64,000 nt of DNA from Methylophilus glucosoxydans (GCF_042676145.1 NZ_JBHTJW010000002.1:1488001-1552000), one strand, 5' to 3'. Shown: positions 17,486 through 27,500, counted from the first letter of the stretch. Made by a program: numbers and translations. Notes: generated from the sequence alone by a model not told the origin.

Positions 17486-17665
17486 ATGGCCGTTCAGCAA
17501 AACAAAAAGACACCTTCCAAGCGTGGTATGCACCGTTCCCACGACTTTTTGACTAACCCACCTTTGGCAATTGAGCCAACCACAGGTGAAGTGCATTTGC
17601 GTCATCACGTGAGTCCTAACGGTTTTTACCGTGGCCGCAAAGTGATGCCTGCAAAAGGCGAATAA
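17486..17665 (+). CDS. rpmF: 50S ribosomal protein L32
   Basis: Fifty-nine-residue component of the large ribosomal subunit. Seen: MAVQQNKKTPSKRGMHRSHD start, LTNPPLAIEP, and HHVSPNGFYRGRKV at the C-terminal end, the standard L32 pattern. The zinc-binding cysteines of C+ type L32 are absent, so this is the zinc-independent form. TTGGAGTAA supplies the ribosome binding site. Lies between yceD and plsX, the conserved order. Confidence 0.96.
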   Translation: MAVQQNKKTPSKRGMHRSHDFLTNPPLAIEPTTGEVHLRHHVSPNGFYRGRKVMPAKGE

Positions 17666-17691
17666 TCGCCACATTAAAGCCAACCGCTTTA

Positions 17692-17726
17692 AAACGCGCC
17701 GCGCAGTAAAATGCGCGGCGTTTGCG
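17692..17726 (+). terminator. Hairpin between rpmF and plsX
   Basis: Stem aaacgcgccgcgc / gcgcggcgttt with a small internal mismatch and loop agtaaaat, 27 bp after rpmF. No strong T-run follows, so it may attenuate rather than fully terminate. Confidence 0.5.
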
Positions 17727-17792
17727 TATCTGACGTAAGCCGCTGTGATGGCTGCGCTTAAACGCGCAAAGTTAACAAACTTGGAAAATCAC

Positions 17793-18845
17793 ATGACAAC
17801 TGGTCAACACGTGCATTCACATGAAGTAGTGATTGCCATTGATGCCATGGGAGGAGATCACGGTCCGCATGTGACTGTGCCCGCGGCAGTTCGAATTCTG
17901 AACGAAAATCCTGAATTAAACATTATCCTGGTCGGCCTGCAAGAGGCAATCGAATCCGAGCTTAAGGTCTTGAATGTCCAGCCGGGGCCGCGATTGCGTA
18001 TCCGCCATGCCAGTGAAGTGGTGTTGATGGATGAGTCGCCACAAAGTGCGATGAAGAACAAAAAAGATTCTTCTATGCGGGTGGCCATTAATATGGTTAA
18101 AACGGGTGAAGCGCAGGCTTGCGTCAGTGCCGGTAACACTGGTGCGTTGATGGCGACTGCGCGCTTTGTCCTCAAAACCTTGCCCGGGATTGACCGGCCA
18201 GCGATTGCCTCGACTTTACCCTCTGAAAAAGGCAGTACGTTTATGCTGGATCTGGGGGCGAATGCCGACTGTACACCTGAGCATTTGTACCAGTTTGCCA
18301 TTATGGGCGCGATGGTGGTGAGCTGCCTGACCAATAAGCCGAATCCAACCGTCGGTTTGCTCAATATCGGTTCTGAAGATATCAAGGGCAATGAGGTAGT
18401 CAAGCAGGCGGCGGAGTTGTTACGCGGCAGTCATTTGAATTTTTACGGCAATGTAGAAGGCGACGATATCTTCAAGGGCACGACAGACGTGGTCGTTTGT
18501 GACGGTTTCGTTGGCAACGTATCGTTGAAAACCACCGAAGGCCTTGCGCATATGATGGGTAAATTCCTCACCCAGGAATTTAAACGTAACTGGTTGACCA
18601 AGTTAATGGCGCTGGGCGCTTTTCCGGTGCTAAAAGCCTTTAAAAAGCGAGTAGATCCAAGACTTTATAATGGGGCAAGCTTTTTGGGCTTGCGTGGCAT
18701 TGTGGTCAAGAGTCATGGTGGCGCAGACAGCGTCGGTTTTTACCATGCGATTCATGTCGCGATGGAAGAGGCGCAGAGTGGTGTCCTCAAGCGTATTCAG
18801 TCGCAGTTGGAGATTGAGCATCTGACGACCTCCGAGCAACCCTGA
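17793..18845 (+). CDS. plsX: Phosphate acyltransferase PlsX
   Basis: Peripheral membrane enzyme that turns acyl-ACP into acyl-phosphate for phospholipid synthesis. Seen: IAIDAMGGDHGP near the N-terminus, EVVLMDESPQSAMKNKKDSSM, ACVSAGNTGALMATA, FMLDLGANADC, LLNIGSEDIKGNE and CDGFVGNVSLKTTEG. ATG 17793 fits the family; the frame extends 16 codons upstream. About 350 residues. It leads the run plsX-fabH-fabD-fabG-acpP-fabF. Confidence 0.95.
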   Translation: MTTGQHVHSHEVVIAIDAMGGDHGPHVTVPAAVRILNENPELNIILVGLQEAIESELKVLNVQPGPRLRIRHASEVVLMDESPQSAMKNKKDSSMRVAINMVKTGEAQACVSAGNTGALMATARFVLKTLPGIDRPAIASTLPSEKGSTFMLDLGANADCTPEHLYQFAIMGAMVVSCLTNKPNPTVGLLNIGSEDIKGNEVVKQAAELLRGSHLNFYGNVEGDDIFKGTTDVVVCDGFVGNVSLKTTEGLAHMMGKFLTQEFKRNWLTKLMALGAFPVLKAFKKRVDPRLYNGASFLGLRGIVVKSHGGADSVGFYHAIHVAMEEAQSGVLKRIQSQLEIEHLTTSEQP

Positions 18846-18893
18846 ACCCCTTTTTGTTAGGTGTTTCAAACCAATTAAGGCATAATCGCACGA

Positions 18894-19835
18894 ATGATTT
18901 ACGCTCGCATTGCAGGTACTGGAAGCTACCTGCCACCCCATATTTTGACCAATGCCGATCTGGAAAAAATGGTGGATACCACCGATGAGTGGATTTACGC
19001 CCGAACTGGCATCAAGCAACGCCACCGCGTCACGGATGAACGTACCAGCGATCTGGCGACCCACGCGGCGCGTCAAGCGATTGACGCGGCCGGCATCGCG
19101 GCTGAACAGATCGACCTGATTATTGTGGCAACAACCACGCCTGACAAGATTTTCCCAAGTGTGGCGACCATGGTGCAACGCAAATTGGGCATCAGCGGCT
19201 GTCCCGCTTTTGATGTACAGGCGGTATGCAGTGGCTTTGTCTATGCGCTGACCACCGCCAACCAGTTCATCAAGTCTGGCCAGTCCCGCAATGTCCTGGT
19301 GATTGGTGCGGATACATTCACCCGTATTACTGATTACAGCGACCGCAGCAACTGCATTTTATGGGGCGATGGTGCCGGTGCGGTGATCCTGCAAGCCAGT
19401 GAGCAACCCGGTATTCTTTCTACCCACATCCACGCCGATGGTAACTACGAAACCTATTTACATGTGCCGCGCAATCCTGATGGGCCTGACACGGTGGTGA
19501 TGGAAGGGAATCCGGTGTTCAAAATGGCGGTCAATACACTGGATCAGATCGTCGATGAGACGCTGGAGGCTAACCAGATGCAAAAGTCAGATATTGACTG
19601 GCTGGTGCCGCATCAGGCTAATATCCGTATTTTGCAGGCAACGGCCAAAAAACTGGAAATGCCGATGGATAAAGTCGTCGTGACGGTGGATCGCCATGGC
19701 AATACCTCCGCAGCCTCAATTCCACTCGCACTGGATGTGGCTGTACGTGACGGGCGAATCCAGCGTGGACATACCTTGCTTATGGAGGCCTTCGGTGGTG
19801 GATTTACCTGGGGCTCAGTCCTGGTAAAGTACTAA
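18894..19835 (+). CDS. fabH: 3-oxoacyl-ACP synthase III FabH
   Basis: Starts fatty acid elongation by condensing acetyl-CoA with malonyl-ACP. Seen: the nucleophile in AVCSGF near residue 112, VPHQANIRI with the catalytic His near 241, GNTSAASIP with the catalytic Asn near 270, and GGGFTWGSVLVKY at the C-terminus. 313 residues, normal length. Situated 48 bp after plsX in the standard cluster. Confidence 0.96.
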   Translation: MIYARIAGTGSYLPPHILTNADLEKMVDTTDEWIYARTGIKQRHRVTDERTSDLATHAARQAIDAAGIAAEQIDLIIVATTTPDKIFPSVATMVQRKLGISGCPAFDVQAVCSGFVYALTTANQFIKSGQSRNVLVIGADTFTRITDYSDRSNCILWGDGAGAVILQASEQPGILSTHIHADGNYETYLHVPRNPDGPDTVVMEGNPVFKMAVNTLDQIVDETLEANQMQKSDIDWLVPHQANIRILQATAKKLEMPMDKVVVTVDRHGNTSAASIPLALDVAVRDGRIQRGHTLLMEAFGGGFTWGSVLVKY

Positions 19836-19918
19836 CCAGTGCTAACAGTACCAAGGTTCAACAATGAAGCATGCCGTGCTTGCATGACCGTTTTAATTGA
19901 ATAAATAACTGAATCAAT

Positions 19919-20842
19919 ATGTCTAAATTTGCTTTTTTCTTTCCTGGTCAAGGTTCACAGTCTGTGGGCATGATGCAAGGACTAGCAGCGCATGCCATCG
20001 TCAAACAAACCTTTGACGAAGCCTCGGCTGTGTTGGGGGTAGATTTCTGGAAAATGGCCACCGAGCCAAATGAAGAAATTAATCTGACGGAACACACACA
20101 ACCCATCATGCTGACTGCCGGTATTGCTACCTGGCGTGTTTATCAGGCGCTGGGTGGCCAGTTGCCAACCGCGATGGCGGGGCATAGTCTCGGTGAGTAC
20201 ACTGCCCTGGTTGCAGCCAATGCCATTTCGTTTGCGGATGCCTTGCCACTGGTAAAATTTCGCGCCCAGGTAATGCAGCAAGCCGTGCCGGAAGGCCAGG
20301 GGGCCATGGCAGCGATCTTGGGGCTGGATGATGATACCGTGCGTGCTGTTTGTACCGAGGCGGCACAAGGTCAAGTCTTGCAGCCCGTTAACTTCAACTC
20401 ACCAGGCCAGGTTGTCATTGCCGGTGACAAAGCGGCGGTTGAACGTGGCATGGAGTTAGCCAAGGCGAAAGGGGCCAAGCGTGCGCTCGCATTGCCTGTC
20501 AGCGTGCCTTCGCACTGCGACCTCATGCAGCCAGCGGCTGAAAAGCTGCGCGAATATCTCAATGGCGTGAATGTACAGGCGCCGATCGTGCCTGTCTTGC
20601 ATAACGCCGATGTCGCAGCCTACTCGGATGCCGCGCAGATTAAAGACGCGCTGGTTCGCCAGCTCTATAGCCCGGTCCGCTGGGTGGAGACCGTGCAACA
20701 GCTGGCTGCACAAGAGGTGCTGAGCGCCGCTGAATGTGGCCCCGGCAAGGTGCTGGCTGGTTTAGCCAAGCGCATTGTGGCCGAGGTGAGCTGTGTTGCG
20801 CTCGTCAATGACGAAGCCATGCAAACATTGATTACGCAATAA
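19919..20842 (+). CDS. fabD: Malonyl-CoA:ACP transacylase FabD
   Basis: Loads malonyl groups on ACP. Seen: FFPGQGSQSVGM at the start, the active-site serine in AGHSLGEYTALV near residue 90, GAMAAILGL, FNSPGQVVIAG and VSVPSHCDLM with the catalytic His. 307 residues. An 83-bp gap after fabH contains no obvious terminator. Confidence 0.96.
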   Translation: MSKFAFFFPGQGSQSVGMMQGLAAHAIVKQTFDEASAVLGVDFWKMATEPNEEINLTEHTQPIMLTAGIATWRVYQALGGQLPTAMAGHSLGEYTALVAANAISFADALPLVKFRAQVMQQAVPEGQGAMAAILGLDDDTVRAVCTEAAQGQVLQPVNFNSPGQVVIAGDKAAVERGMELAKAKGAKRALALPVSVPSHCDLMQPAAEKLREYLNGVNVQAPIVPVLHNADVAAYSDAAQIKDALVRQLYSPVRWVETVQQLAAQEVLSAAECGPGKVLAGLAKRIVAEVSCVALVNDEAMQTLITQ

Positions 20843-20852
20843 GGGAGAGACC

Positions 20853-21593
20853 ATGTCTGACCAACAAATCGCATTAGTGACGGGCGCCAGCCGCGGCATA
20901 GGCGCAGCGATTGCACAAGCCCTGGGCAAGCAGGGAGCCACCGTGATTGGTACGGCGACCTCTGCCAGTGGCGCAGAAGCAATCACCGCCCATTTGAAAG
21001 CAGCTGGGGTCAACGGCGTCGGGATGGCGCTGGATGTGACACAGCCTGAACAAATTGAGGCGGTATTAAAGCAGATTGCCGAGCAGTATGGGGATGTCAG
21101 CATCCTGGTGAATAATGCCGGCATCACCAAAGATACCTTGCTCATGCGCATGAAAGACGAAGACTGGGATGCGGTCTTGACGACCAACCTGAAGTCCGTA
21201 TTCCGCATGAGTCAGGCGGTATTGCGTCCGATGATGAAAGCGCGTCAGGGACGTATTATCAACATTTCCAGCGTGGTGGGTCATATGGGCAATGCCGGGC
21301 AGACCAACTACGCAGCGGCCAAGGCTGGGATGACTGGCTTTACCAAGTCTATGGCGCAAGAAGTCGGCAGTCGCGGTATTACTGTGAACTGTGTGGCGCC
21401 TGGCTTTATCGCCACGGATATGACCGCTGAACTACCTGACGATATCAAGACCAAAATGCTGGAGCGTATTGCGCTTGGGCGTTTGGGGGCTGTGGATGAA
21501 ATCGCGGCGACAGTGGCTTTCCTGGCTTCGCCAGCGGCCGCTTATATCACGGGCGAAACCATCCATGTCAATGGCGGCATGTACTGCGCTTAA
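20853..21593 (+). CDS. fabG: 3-oxoacyl-ACP reductase FabG
   Basis: NADPH-dependent short-chain reductase of the elongation cycle. Seen: TGASRGIGAAIA nucleotide-binding loop at residues 10-21, LVNNAGITKDTLLMRM, catalytic Ser in INISSVVGHMGN, Tyr and Lys in NYAAAKAGMTGF, and the C-terminal ITGETIHVNGGMY. 246 residues; strong AGGGAGAG ribosome binding site 10 bp after fabD. Confidence 0.97.
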   Translation: MSDQQIALVTGASRGIGAAIAQALGKQGATVIGTATSASGAEAITAHLKAAGVNGVGMALDVTQPEQIEAVLKQIAEQYGDVSILVNNAGITKDTLLMRMKDEDWDAVLTTNLKSVFRMSQAVLRPMMKARQGRIINISSVVGHMGNAGQTNYAAAKAGMTGFTKSMAQEVGSRGITVNCVAPGFIATDMTAELPDDIKTKMLERIALGRLGAVDEIAATVAFLASPAAAYITGETIHVNGGMYCA

Positions 21594-21605
21594 TATTTAG
21601 TTTCT

Positions 21606-21634
21606 TTGGTATTCTGGGCAAGTTTTGCTAGAAT
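21606..21634 (+). promoter_or_regulatory. Promoter of acpP
   Basis: TTGGTA (21606-21611), exactly 17-bp spacer, TAGAAT (21629-21634), between fabG and acpP; gives acpP its own, probably strong, transcript. Confidence 0.6.
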
Positions 21635-21679
21635 ACTGGTTTACTGTACACGACACTTATCAACAAAGGGGTATTTTAG

Positions 21680-21916
21680 ATGTCCGACATCGAACAACGC
21701 GTAAAGAAAATCGTTTGTGAACAATTAGGTGCAAACGAAGCTGACGTAAAAAACACATCATCTTTCGTAGATGATCTGGGTGCAGATTCTCTGGACACCG
21801 TAGAATTAGTAATGGCTTTGGAAGAAGAGTTCGATTGCGAAATCCCTGACGAAGAAGCTGAAAAAATCACTACAGTGCAGCAAGCGATTGACTACGTCAA
21901 CGCAAACCTCAAGTAA
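21680..21916 (+). CDS. acpP: Acyl carrier protein
   Basis: Carrier of growing acyl chains; 78 residues, very acidic. Seen: the 4'-phosphopantetheine serine in DDLGADSLDTVELVM at residue 37 and the recognition helix EEEFDCEIPDEEAEKI. Strong AAAGGGG ribosome binding site, own promoter upstream and a hairpin directly downstream. Confidence 0.98.
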   Translation: MSDIEQRVKKIVCEQLGANEADVKNTSSFVDDLGADSLDTVELVMALEEEFDCEIPDEEAEKITTVQQAIDYVNANLK

Positions 21917-21936
21917 TTCATTGACTTCATTCTTCA

Positions 21937-21963
21937 ATCAGCCCTCGCAAGAGGGCTGATTTT
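21937..21963 (+). terminator. acpP-fabF hairpin (terminator/attenuator)
   Basis: Perfect 10-bp stem atcagccctc / gagggctgat with a GCAA tetraloop, followed by TTTCTATT. Ends 9 bp before the fabF ATG, and its 3' arm contains GAGGG, the only purine-rich stretch near the fabF start. Confidence 0.8.
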
Positions 21964-21968
21964 CTATT

Positions 21969-23201
21969 ATGACGAAACGCAGAGTAGTAGTAACTGGCTT
22001 GGGCGTGGTGTCTCCAGTAGGGATTGGTACCCAAACCGCTTGGAACAATCTGGTCGCTGGTCAATCAGGCATTACCCGTATCACTAAATTTGATCCTACC
22101 CCATTTGCCTCGCAAATCGCAGGTGAGGTTAAGGGATTCAACGCTGAAGACTTTATTCCAGCCAAGGATGCACGCCGCATGGATACTTTTATCCAGTACG
22201 GTCTGGCTGCTGGCTTGGAGGCTTTCCGTGATTCTGGCCTGGAAGTGACCGACGCAAATGCAGAACGCATTGGCGTGACCATTGGTTCCGGGATTGGTGG
22301 TTTGGGCTTGATTGAGTCCACCAACGACAGTTATGACGATGGTGGCCCACGCAAGATCTCGCCATTCTTTATTCCTGGCACCATCATCAACATGATCTCG
22401 GGCAATTTGTCCATCATGTTGGGTCTCAAGGGGCCAAATATTGCGGTGGTGACTGCCTGTACCACAGGCACCCATAGCATTGGTGAAGCCGCACGTATGA
22501 TTGAGTATGGTGACGCCGATGTCATGGTGGCAGGTGGGGCCGAAGCGGCCATTACTGAGCTCAGTGTCGGTGGCTTTGCCTCTGCGCGAGCCTTGTCTAC
22601 ACGCAATGACGATCCCGCGACGGCCAGCCGTCCCTGGGATAAAGACCGTGATGGGTTTGTCATCGGTGAAGGTGCAGGGGTGATGGTGCTCGAAGAGTAT
22701 GAGCATGCCAAAGCACGCGGTGCCAAAATTTATGCCGAGGTGGCAGGTTACGGCTTGAGTGCCGATGCCTATCATATGACCGCACCGAATATGGATGGTC
22801 CACGCCGCTCCATGGTTAACGCGCTCAAAAATGCAGGGGTGAACCCGGACCAAGTCCAGTTCATGAATGCGCACGGGACCTCGACGCCCCTGGGCGATAC
22901 CAATGAAACCAATGCCATCAAGGCAACGTTTGGCGATCATGCCTACAAGCTGGTAGTCAATTCGACCAAATCGATGACTGGTCACTTGCTCGGTGGCGCA
23001 GGCGGTCTGGAGTCGGTCTTTACGGTGTTATCGATTTACCATCAGATTTCACCACCGACCATCAACCTGTTGAATCCTGATCCGGATTGCGATCTGGATT
23101 ACTGTGCCAACACGGCACGTGACTTGCAGATTGAATATGCCCTCAAAAACAATTTTGGTTTTGGTGGGACTAACGGCAGCTTGTTGTTCAAGCGCGTTTA
23201 A
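21969..23201 (+). CDS. fabF: 3-oxoacyl-ACP synthase II FabF
   Basis: Elongating condensing enzyme. Seen: RRVVVTGLGVVSPVG at the N-terminus, the nucleophilic cysteine in VTACTTGTHSIGEA near residue 164, NAHGTSTPLGD with the first catalytic His, KSMTGHLLGGAGG with the second, and NNFGFGGTNGSLLF. 410 residues. Translation start follows the acpP-fabF hairpin closely. Last gene of the cluster. Confidence 0.97.
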   Translation: MTKRRVVVTGLGVVSPVGIGTQTAWNNLVAGQSGITRITKFDPTPFASQIAGEVKGFNAEDFIPAKDARRMDTFIQYGLAAGLEAFRDSGLEVTDANAERIGVTIGSGIGGLGLIESTNDSYDDGGPRKISPFFIPGTIINMISGNLSIMLGLKGPNIAVVTACTTGTHSIGEAARMIEYGDADVMVAGGAEAAITELSVGGFASARALSTRNDDPATASRPWDKDRDGFVIGEGAGVMVLEEYEHAKARGAKIYAEVAGYGLSADAYHMTAPNMDGPRRSMVNALKNAGVNPDQVQFMNAHGTSTPLGDTNETNAIKATFGDHAYKLVVNSTKSMTGHLLGGAGGLESVFTVLSIYHQISPPTINLLNPDPDCDLDYCANTARDLQIEYALKNNFGFGGTNGSLLFKRV

Positions 23202-23236
23202 AAGTATTTAAGACGGGTCTTTAGCAATATAAAAGC

Positions 23237-23277
23237 AGTAATAAAAAAGCCAGCTTAATGCTGGCTTTTTTATTACT
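23237..23277. terminator. Bidirectional terminator between fabF and tpx
   Basis: Perfect 18-bp inverted repeat (agtaataaaaaagccagc and its complement) with loop ttaat, A-tract on one side and T-tract on the other; serves the convergent fabF and tpx genes. Confidence 0.92.
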
Positions 23278-23290
23278 CAAATCTGCTGAC

Positions 23291-23794
23291 TTATTTGAGG
23301 ACTGCCAAGGCAGCAGCATAGTTTGGTTCGTCAGCAATTTCGCCAACCAGTTCGCTATGCAATACCTGATTGTTCTCATCCAGTACAACCACTGCACGTG
23401 CAGTCAGGCCTGCCAGGCTGCTATCGGTGATCAGGACGCCATAATCATTGCCAAATTTGGCTGTATCGCGGAAGGTAGACAGGGTTACAACATTCTCCAG
23501 ACCTTCTGCACCGCAGAAACGGCTTTGTGCGAAAGGCAGGTCTGCAGACACGCACAGCACGACGGTGTTGCTGACGCTACTGGCTTCCTTGTTGAAGGTG
23601 CGCACTGAGGTGGCGCAGGTGGGCGTATCAATGCTAGGGAAAATGTTCAAGACTTTACGCTTGCCTGAAAACGCATCCAGACCAAGCAGGTTGCGTTTGG
23701 CATCTGCCAATTGAAAATCAGGAGCCTTGTCGCCTTTGGTTAAAAATTTACCGCCAACCGCGACCGGATTTCCTTTGAGCGTAACGCTAGACAT
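23291..23794 (-). CDS. tpx: Thiol peroxidase Tpx
   Basis: Two-cysteine atypical peroxiredoxin that reduces lipid and hydrogen peroxides with thioredoxin. Seen: peroxidatic Cys60 in IDTPTCATSVR, resolving Cys94 in SRFCGAEG, and YGVLITDSSLAGLTARAVVVLDE. ATG 23794 is preceded by GGAG; an in-frame TTG lies inside that ribosome binding site and is not the start. 167 residues. It lies downstream of, and in the same direction as, a paralogue that lacks the peroxidatic cysteine. Confidence 0.95.
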   Translation of the reverse strand: MSSVTLKGNPVAVGGKFLTKGDKAPDFQLADAKRNLLGLDAFSGKRKVLNIFPSIDTPTCATSVRTFNKEASSVSNTVVLCVSADLPFAQSRFCGAEGLENVVTLSTFRDTAKFGNDYGVLITDSSLAGLTARAVVVLDENNQVLHSELVGEIADEPNYAAALAVLK

Positions 23795-23882
23795 AGTGTT
23801 CTCCAAAATGTGATGAATAAAACTTAAACAAGCACTTTAACGTGTCAGCGCAACGCAATCAACCACATAAAAAGTAAGGGAA

Positions 23883-24389
23883 TCAGGCGGGCAGCACCGC
23901 AAGCACGGCTTCGTAGTCTGGTTCCATGACCAGGTCCTTGACCAATTCAACGTGGAGGACGCGGTCATTTTCGTCCGCGACGATGATGGCGCGTGCAGGT
24001 AGGCCTGCCAGTTTGCTGGTCATCATGAGCACGCCATAATTCTTGAGCATGTCGCGGCCACGCAAGGTGGATAAAGTCATGCATTGCGGCAAACTTTCCA
24101 TGGCGCAGAAGCGGGCCATGGTGAATGGTAAATCCGGTGAAATATGCAGGATGGCGGTGTTGGTCAGATCTAGCGCCATGCGCTCAAGAATACGCACGCT
24201 GTTAGCACTGGTGGGCGTATCAATGCCTGGGAAAAAATGCAGTATCTTGCGCTGACCTGCAAAGGCATCCAGCGCAACGTCCTCAAGCTCGCGGTTAACT
24301 AGCTGGAAATACGGCAGGGGCTGCCCCACGGCAGGCAGCTCGTCCTCCACCAGTATCGGGTCATCGAGCAGGGCTGTGGCATTGGGCAT
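23883..24389 (-). CDS. Tpx paralogue lacking the peroxidatic cysteine
   Basis: A 168-residue homologue of Tpx with the whole fold kept (FAGQRKILHFFPGIDTPT, DLPFTMARFCAMES, YGVLMMTSKLAGLPARAIIVADE) but with Ser at position 61 where Tpx has its peroxidatic Cys (codon AGT at 24207-24209; the neighbour has TGC at 23615-23617). The resolving-type Cys95 is kept and an extra Cys103 is present. The frame is intact over its full length, so it is not an obvious pseudogene. Possibly a regulatory, chaperone-like or otherwise repurposed peroxiredoxin; normal peroxidase chemistry should be impossible. Divergent from dnaE. Confidence 0.85.
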   Translation of the reverse strand: MPNATALLDDPILVEDELPAVGQPLPYFQLVNRELEDVALDAFAGQRKILHFFPGIDTPTSANSVRILERMALDLTNTAILHISPDLPFTMARFCAMESLPQCMTLSTLRGRDMLKNYGVLMMTSKLAGLPARAIIVADENDRVLHVELVKDLVMEPDYEAVLAVLPA

Positions 24390-24573
24390 GTGATCTATCG
24401 CTTATGACAAAAACGCCTGCCATCATAGAACATAATCCCGGTTCGTTTCAATTTTTTACAACTATCAACAATCCATTTTTTACGAGGTTTGCATGGCTTT
24501 TTTGACGCTGTCAATGACATTATTTGTCGTTGGCATGGGTACAAAAAAGCAGGTTGGCGGTTAAAATAAAGTG

Positions 24574-27500
24574 ATGGAAGCGCCTGAAACACCCTCTCTC
24601 CAACCTGCATTTATTCACCTGCGTTGCCACAGTGAGTATTCCATTGTGGATGGCACGGTGCGCATTGATGATTACGTCAAGGCTGCAAAAAGTGATGCCA
24701 TGCCAGCGATTGCGCTGACCGATCTGGCTAACCTGTTTGGGGCGATCAAGTTTTACAAGGCTGCCCGTGGCAAGGGGCTCAAACCGATTCTGGGCTGTGA
24801 TGTCTGGATCGAGAATCCGCTCCAGCGCGACCAGCCTCACCGCTTGCTGTTACTGGTACAAACGCAGCAGGGCTATCGCAATCTGTGTGAATTACTCAGT
24901 CGCGCCTATCTGGAGAACCAGTACCGTGAACGGGCAGAAATCAAACCCGAGTGGTTACAGCAAAAAAACGCAGGGCTATTGCTGCTGTCGGGCTTTACTG
25001 CCGGTGACATTGGACAGGCACTGCAGGCTGGCAACCAGGCTCAAGCCTTGCAAGCGGCAGCACACTGGGCCGGGGTATTTGAAGGCCGCTACTACCTGGA
25101 AGTTCAGCGCGTACATGTGCCCGGCAATACCGAAGCCTATGCCCAAGAGCAATTGATCAGACAAACCATCGCCATTGCACAGCAGCTCGATTTACCTGTG
25201 GTGGCAACGCATCCGATCCAGTTCCAGACGCCGGATGACTTTATGGCGCACGAGGCGCGCACCTGTATCGCGGAAGGCTATGTGCTGGCCGATACCCGTA
25301 GACCCAAGCGTTTTGTCGCCACCCAGTATGTGAAAACCCAGGCAGAAATGCAGGCTTTGTTCGCCGATATGCCCATCGCCTTGCAAAACTCGGTGGAGAT
25401 TGCCAAGCGCTGCAACCTGACGCTGACTTTGGGGAAAAATTACCTGCCCGATTTTCCGACGCCTAATGGTGAGAGTCTGGATCAATATCTGGTGGACCAG
25501 TCTAAAGCAGGCTTGGAGCACCGCCTGGCCTATTTGTACCCGGATGAACAGCTGCGGGAAGCCAAACGAGCTGAATACGAAGCGCGCTTGCAGTTTGAGT
25601 GCGGCATCATCATTCAGATGGGGTTTCCTGGCTACTTTTTGATCGTGGCCGATTTTATTAACTGGGCAAAAAACAACGGCGTGCCAGTCGGACCAGGCCG
25701 GGGCTCCGGTGCGGGGTCTTTGGTCGCTTACAGTTTGGGGATTACCGACCTCGACCCGCTCAAATACAACCTGCTGTTCGAGCGTTTCTTAAACCCGGAG
25801 CGGGTCTCCATGCCCGACTTTGATATTGACTTCTGTCAGGAAGGGCGAGATCGCGTCATCGATTACGTCAAGCACAAATATGGCTTGGCTTCGGTGTCTC
25901 AGATCGCCACCTTCGGGACCATGGCGGCCAAAGCGGTGATCCGCGATGTGGGCCGCGTGCTGGATTTGCCGTTCAACTTTGTCGATGGCATCGCCAAACT
26001 CATTCCGATGGAACTCGGCATCACGCTTGAATCCGCACTGGAAAAAGAGCCGCAACTGCAAGAGCGCCGCGAAAAAGAAGAAGAGGTCGCAGAATTACTG
26101 TCTTTGGCATTGCGGCTGGAAGGCCTGGTCCGTAACATCGGTATGCACGCCGGGGGGGTGTTGATTGCGCCTGGCAAGATTTCAGATTTCTCGCCCGTCT
26201 ATTGCCAGCCCAATGGCGACAGTCTGGTCAGTCAATATGATAAGGATGATGTGGAGGCGGTCGGCCTGGTCAAATTCGACTTTTTGGGCCTGCGCACGCT
26301 GACTATCCTGAATATGGCGCTTGAAAACGCCAATGCGCAGCGCGCGCAAGAAACGTTGCCACCACTGAGTTTTGAGACGATTCCGCTCGATGACAAGCGT
26401 AGCTACCATCTGCTGAAAACAGCCAATACGACAGCGGTGTTCCAGCTGGAATCGCGCGGCATGAAAGATATGCTTAAGCAAGCCAAGCCAGACTTGTTTG
26501 AAGACATTATTGCGCTGGTTGCCTTGTACCGTCCTGGCCCAATGGATCTGATTCCAGACTTCTGCCGCCGTAAACATGGCACGCAGCGCGTGGAATACCC
26601 GCACCCGTCGACCGAATCTATTCTCAAGGAAACCTACGGTATTGCCGTGTATCAGGAACAGGTGATGCAGATCGCCCAGGTGGTCGCCGGGTATAGTCTC
26701 GGTGGTGCAGACTTGCTGCGCCGCGCCATGGGTAAGAAAAAACCGGAAGAGATGGTTAAACAGCGCGAAATCTTTAATGAAGGTGCGCTCAAAAATGGCC
26801 TGACCTTGCAGCAGTCCAACGATTTGTTTGACTTGCTGGAAAAGTTCGCGGGTTACGGCTTTAACAAATCGCATGCGGCAGCGTATGCCTTGGTGGCTTA
26901 TCATACCGCTTACCTCAAAGCGCATTACCCGGCGGCTTTTCTGGCGGCGACCATGTCTGCCGATATGAACAACACCGATAACGTGCATACGTTTTTTGAT
27001 GACTGCGGCGCCAATCATATCGAAGTATTGCCGCCAGACATCAATGCCAGTGTCTATCAGTTCAAGCCGCTCAATGCGCAGCAGGTGCTTTACGGCCTGG
27101 GCGCCATCAAAGGCACCGGCCTGGCGGCGATTGAGTTGATTATGGCGTCCCGTCAGTCTCAAGGCCCTTTCAAAGACTTATTCGATTTTTGTCAGCGCCT
27201 GGATTTGCGCAAGGTCAACCGTCGGGTGATTGAATCCCTGATCCGCGCCGGCGCTTTTGACAAGCTGGAACCTAACCGGGCTGCGTTGCTGGCGGGCCTG
27301 GATAGGGCGATCAGTGTCGCAGAGCAGGGCGCGGCACACGCCGGGCAAGATTGCCTGTTTGGCGGGGTGATCGAAACGCAGCATGCGTTGCCGGATATTG
27401 CCGCCTGGAGCCCTGAGCAGGCCTTGCAAGAAGAAAAAACGGCGCTGGGTTTTTACTTGAGTGGTCACCCTTATTTAAGCTACAAAGCGCAGCTTGGCCC

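Noticed and set aside
22065..22985. 306-codon frame antisense to fabF
   Set aside because: Lies fully within fabF, is His/Gly/Thr-rich, and shows no domain; a shadow of a GC-rich gene.
23883..24389. Calling the second Tpx-like gene a pseudogene
   Set aside because: The frame is intact, full length and conserved outside the active-site Cys; only one key residue is changed.
26182..27162. 326-codon frame antisense to dnaE
   Set aside because: Within dnaE, composition atypical (many His, Arg, Gln), no motif.
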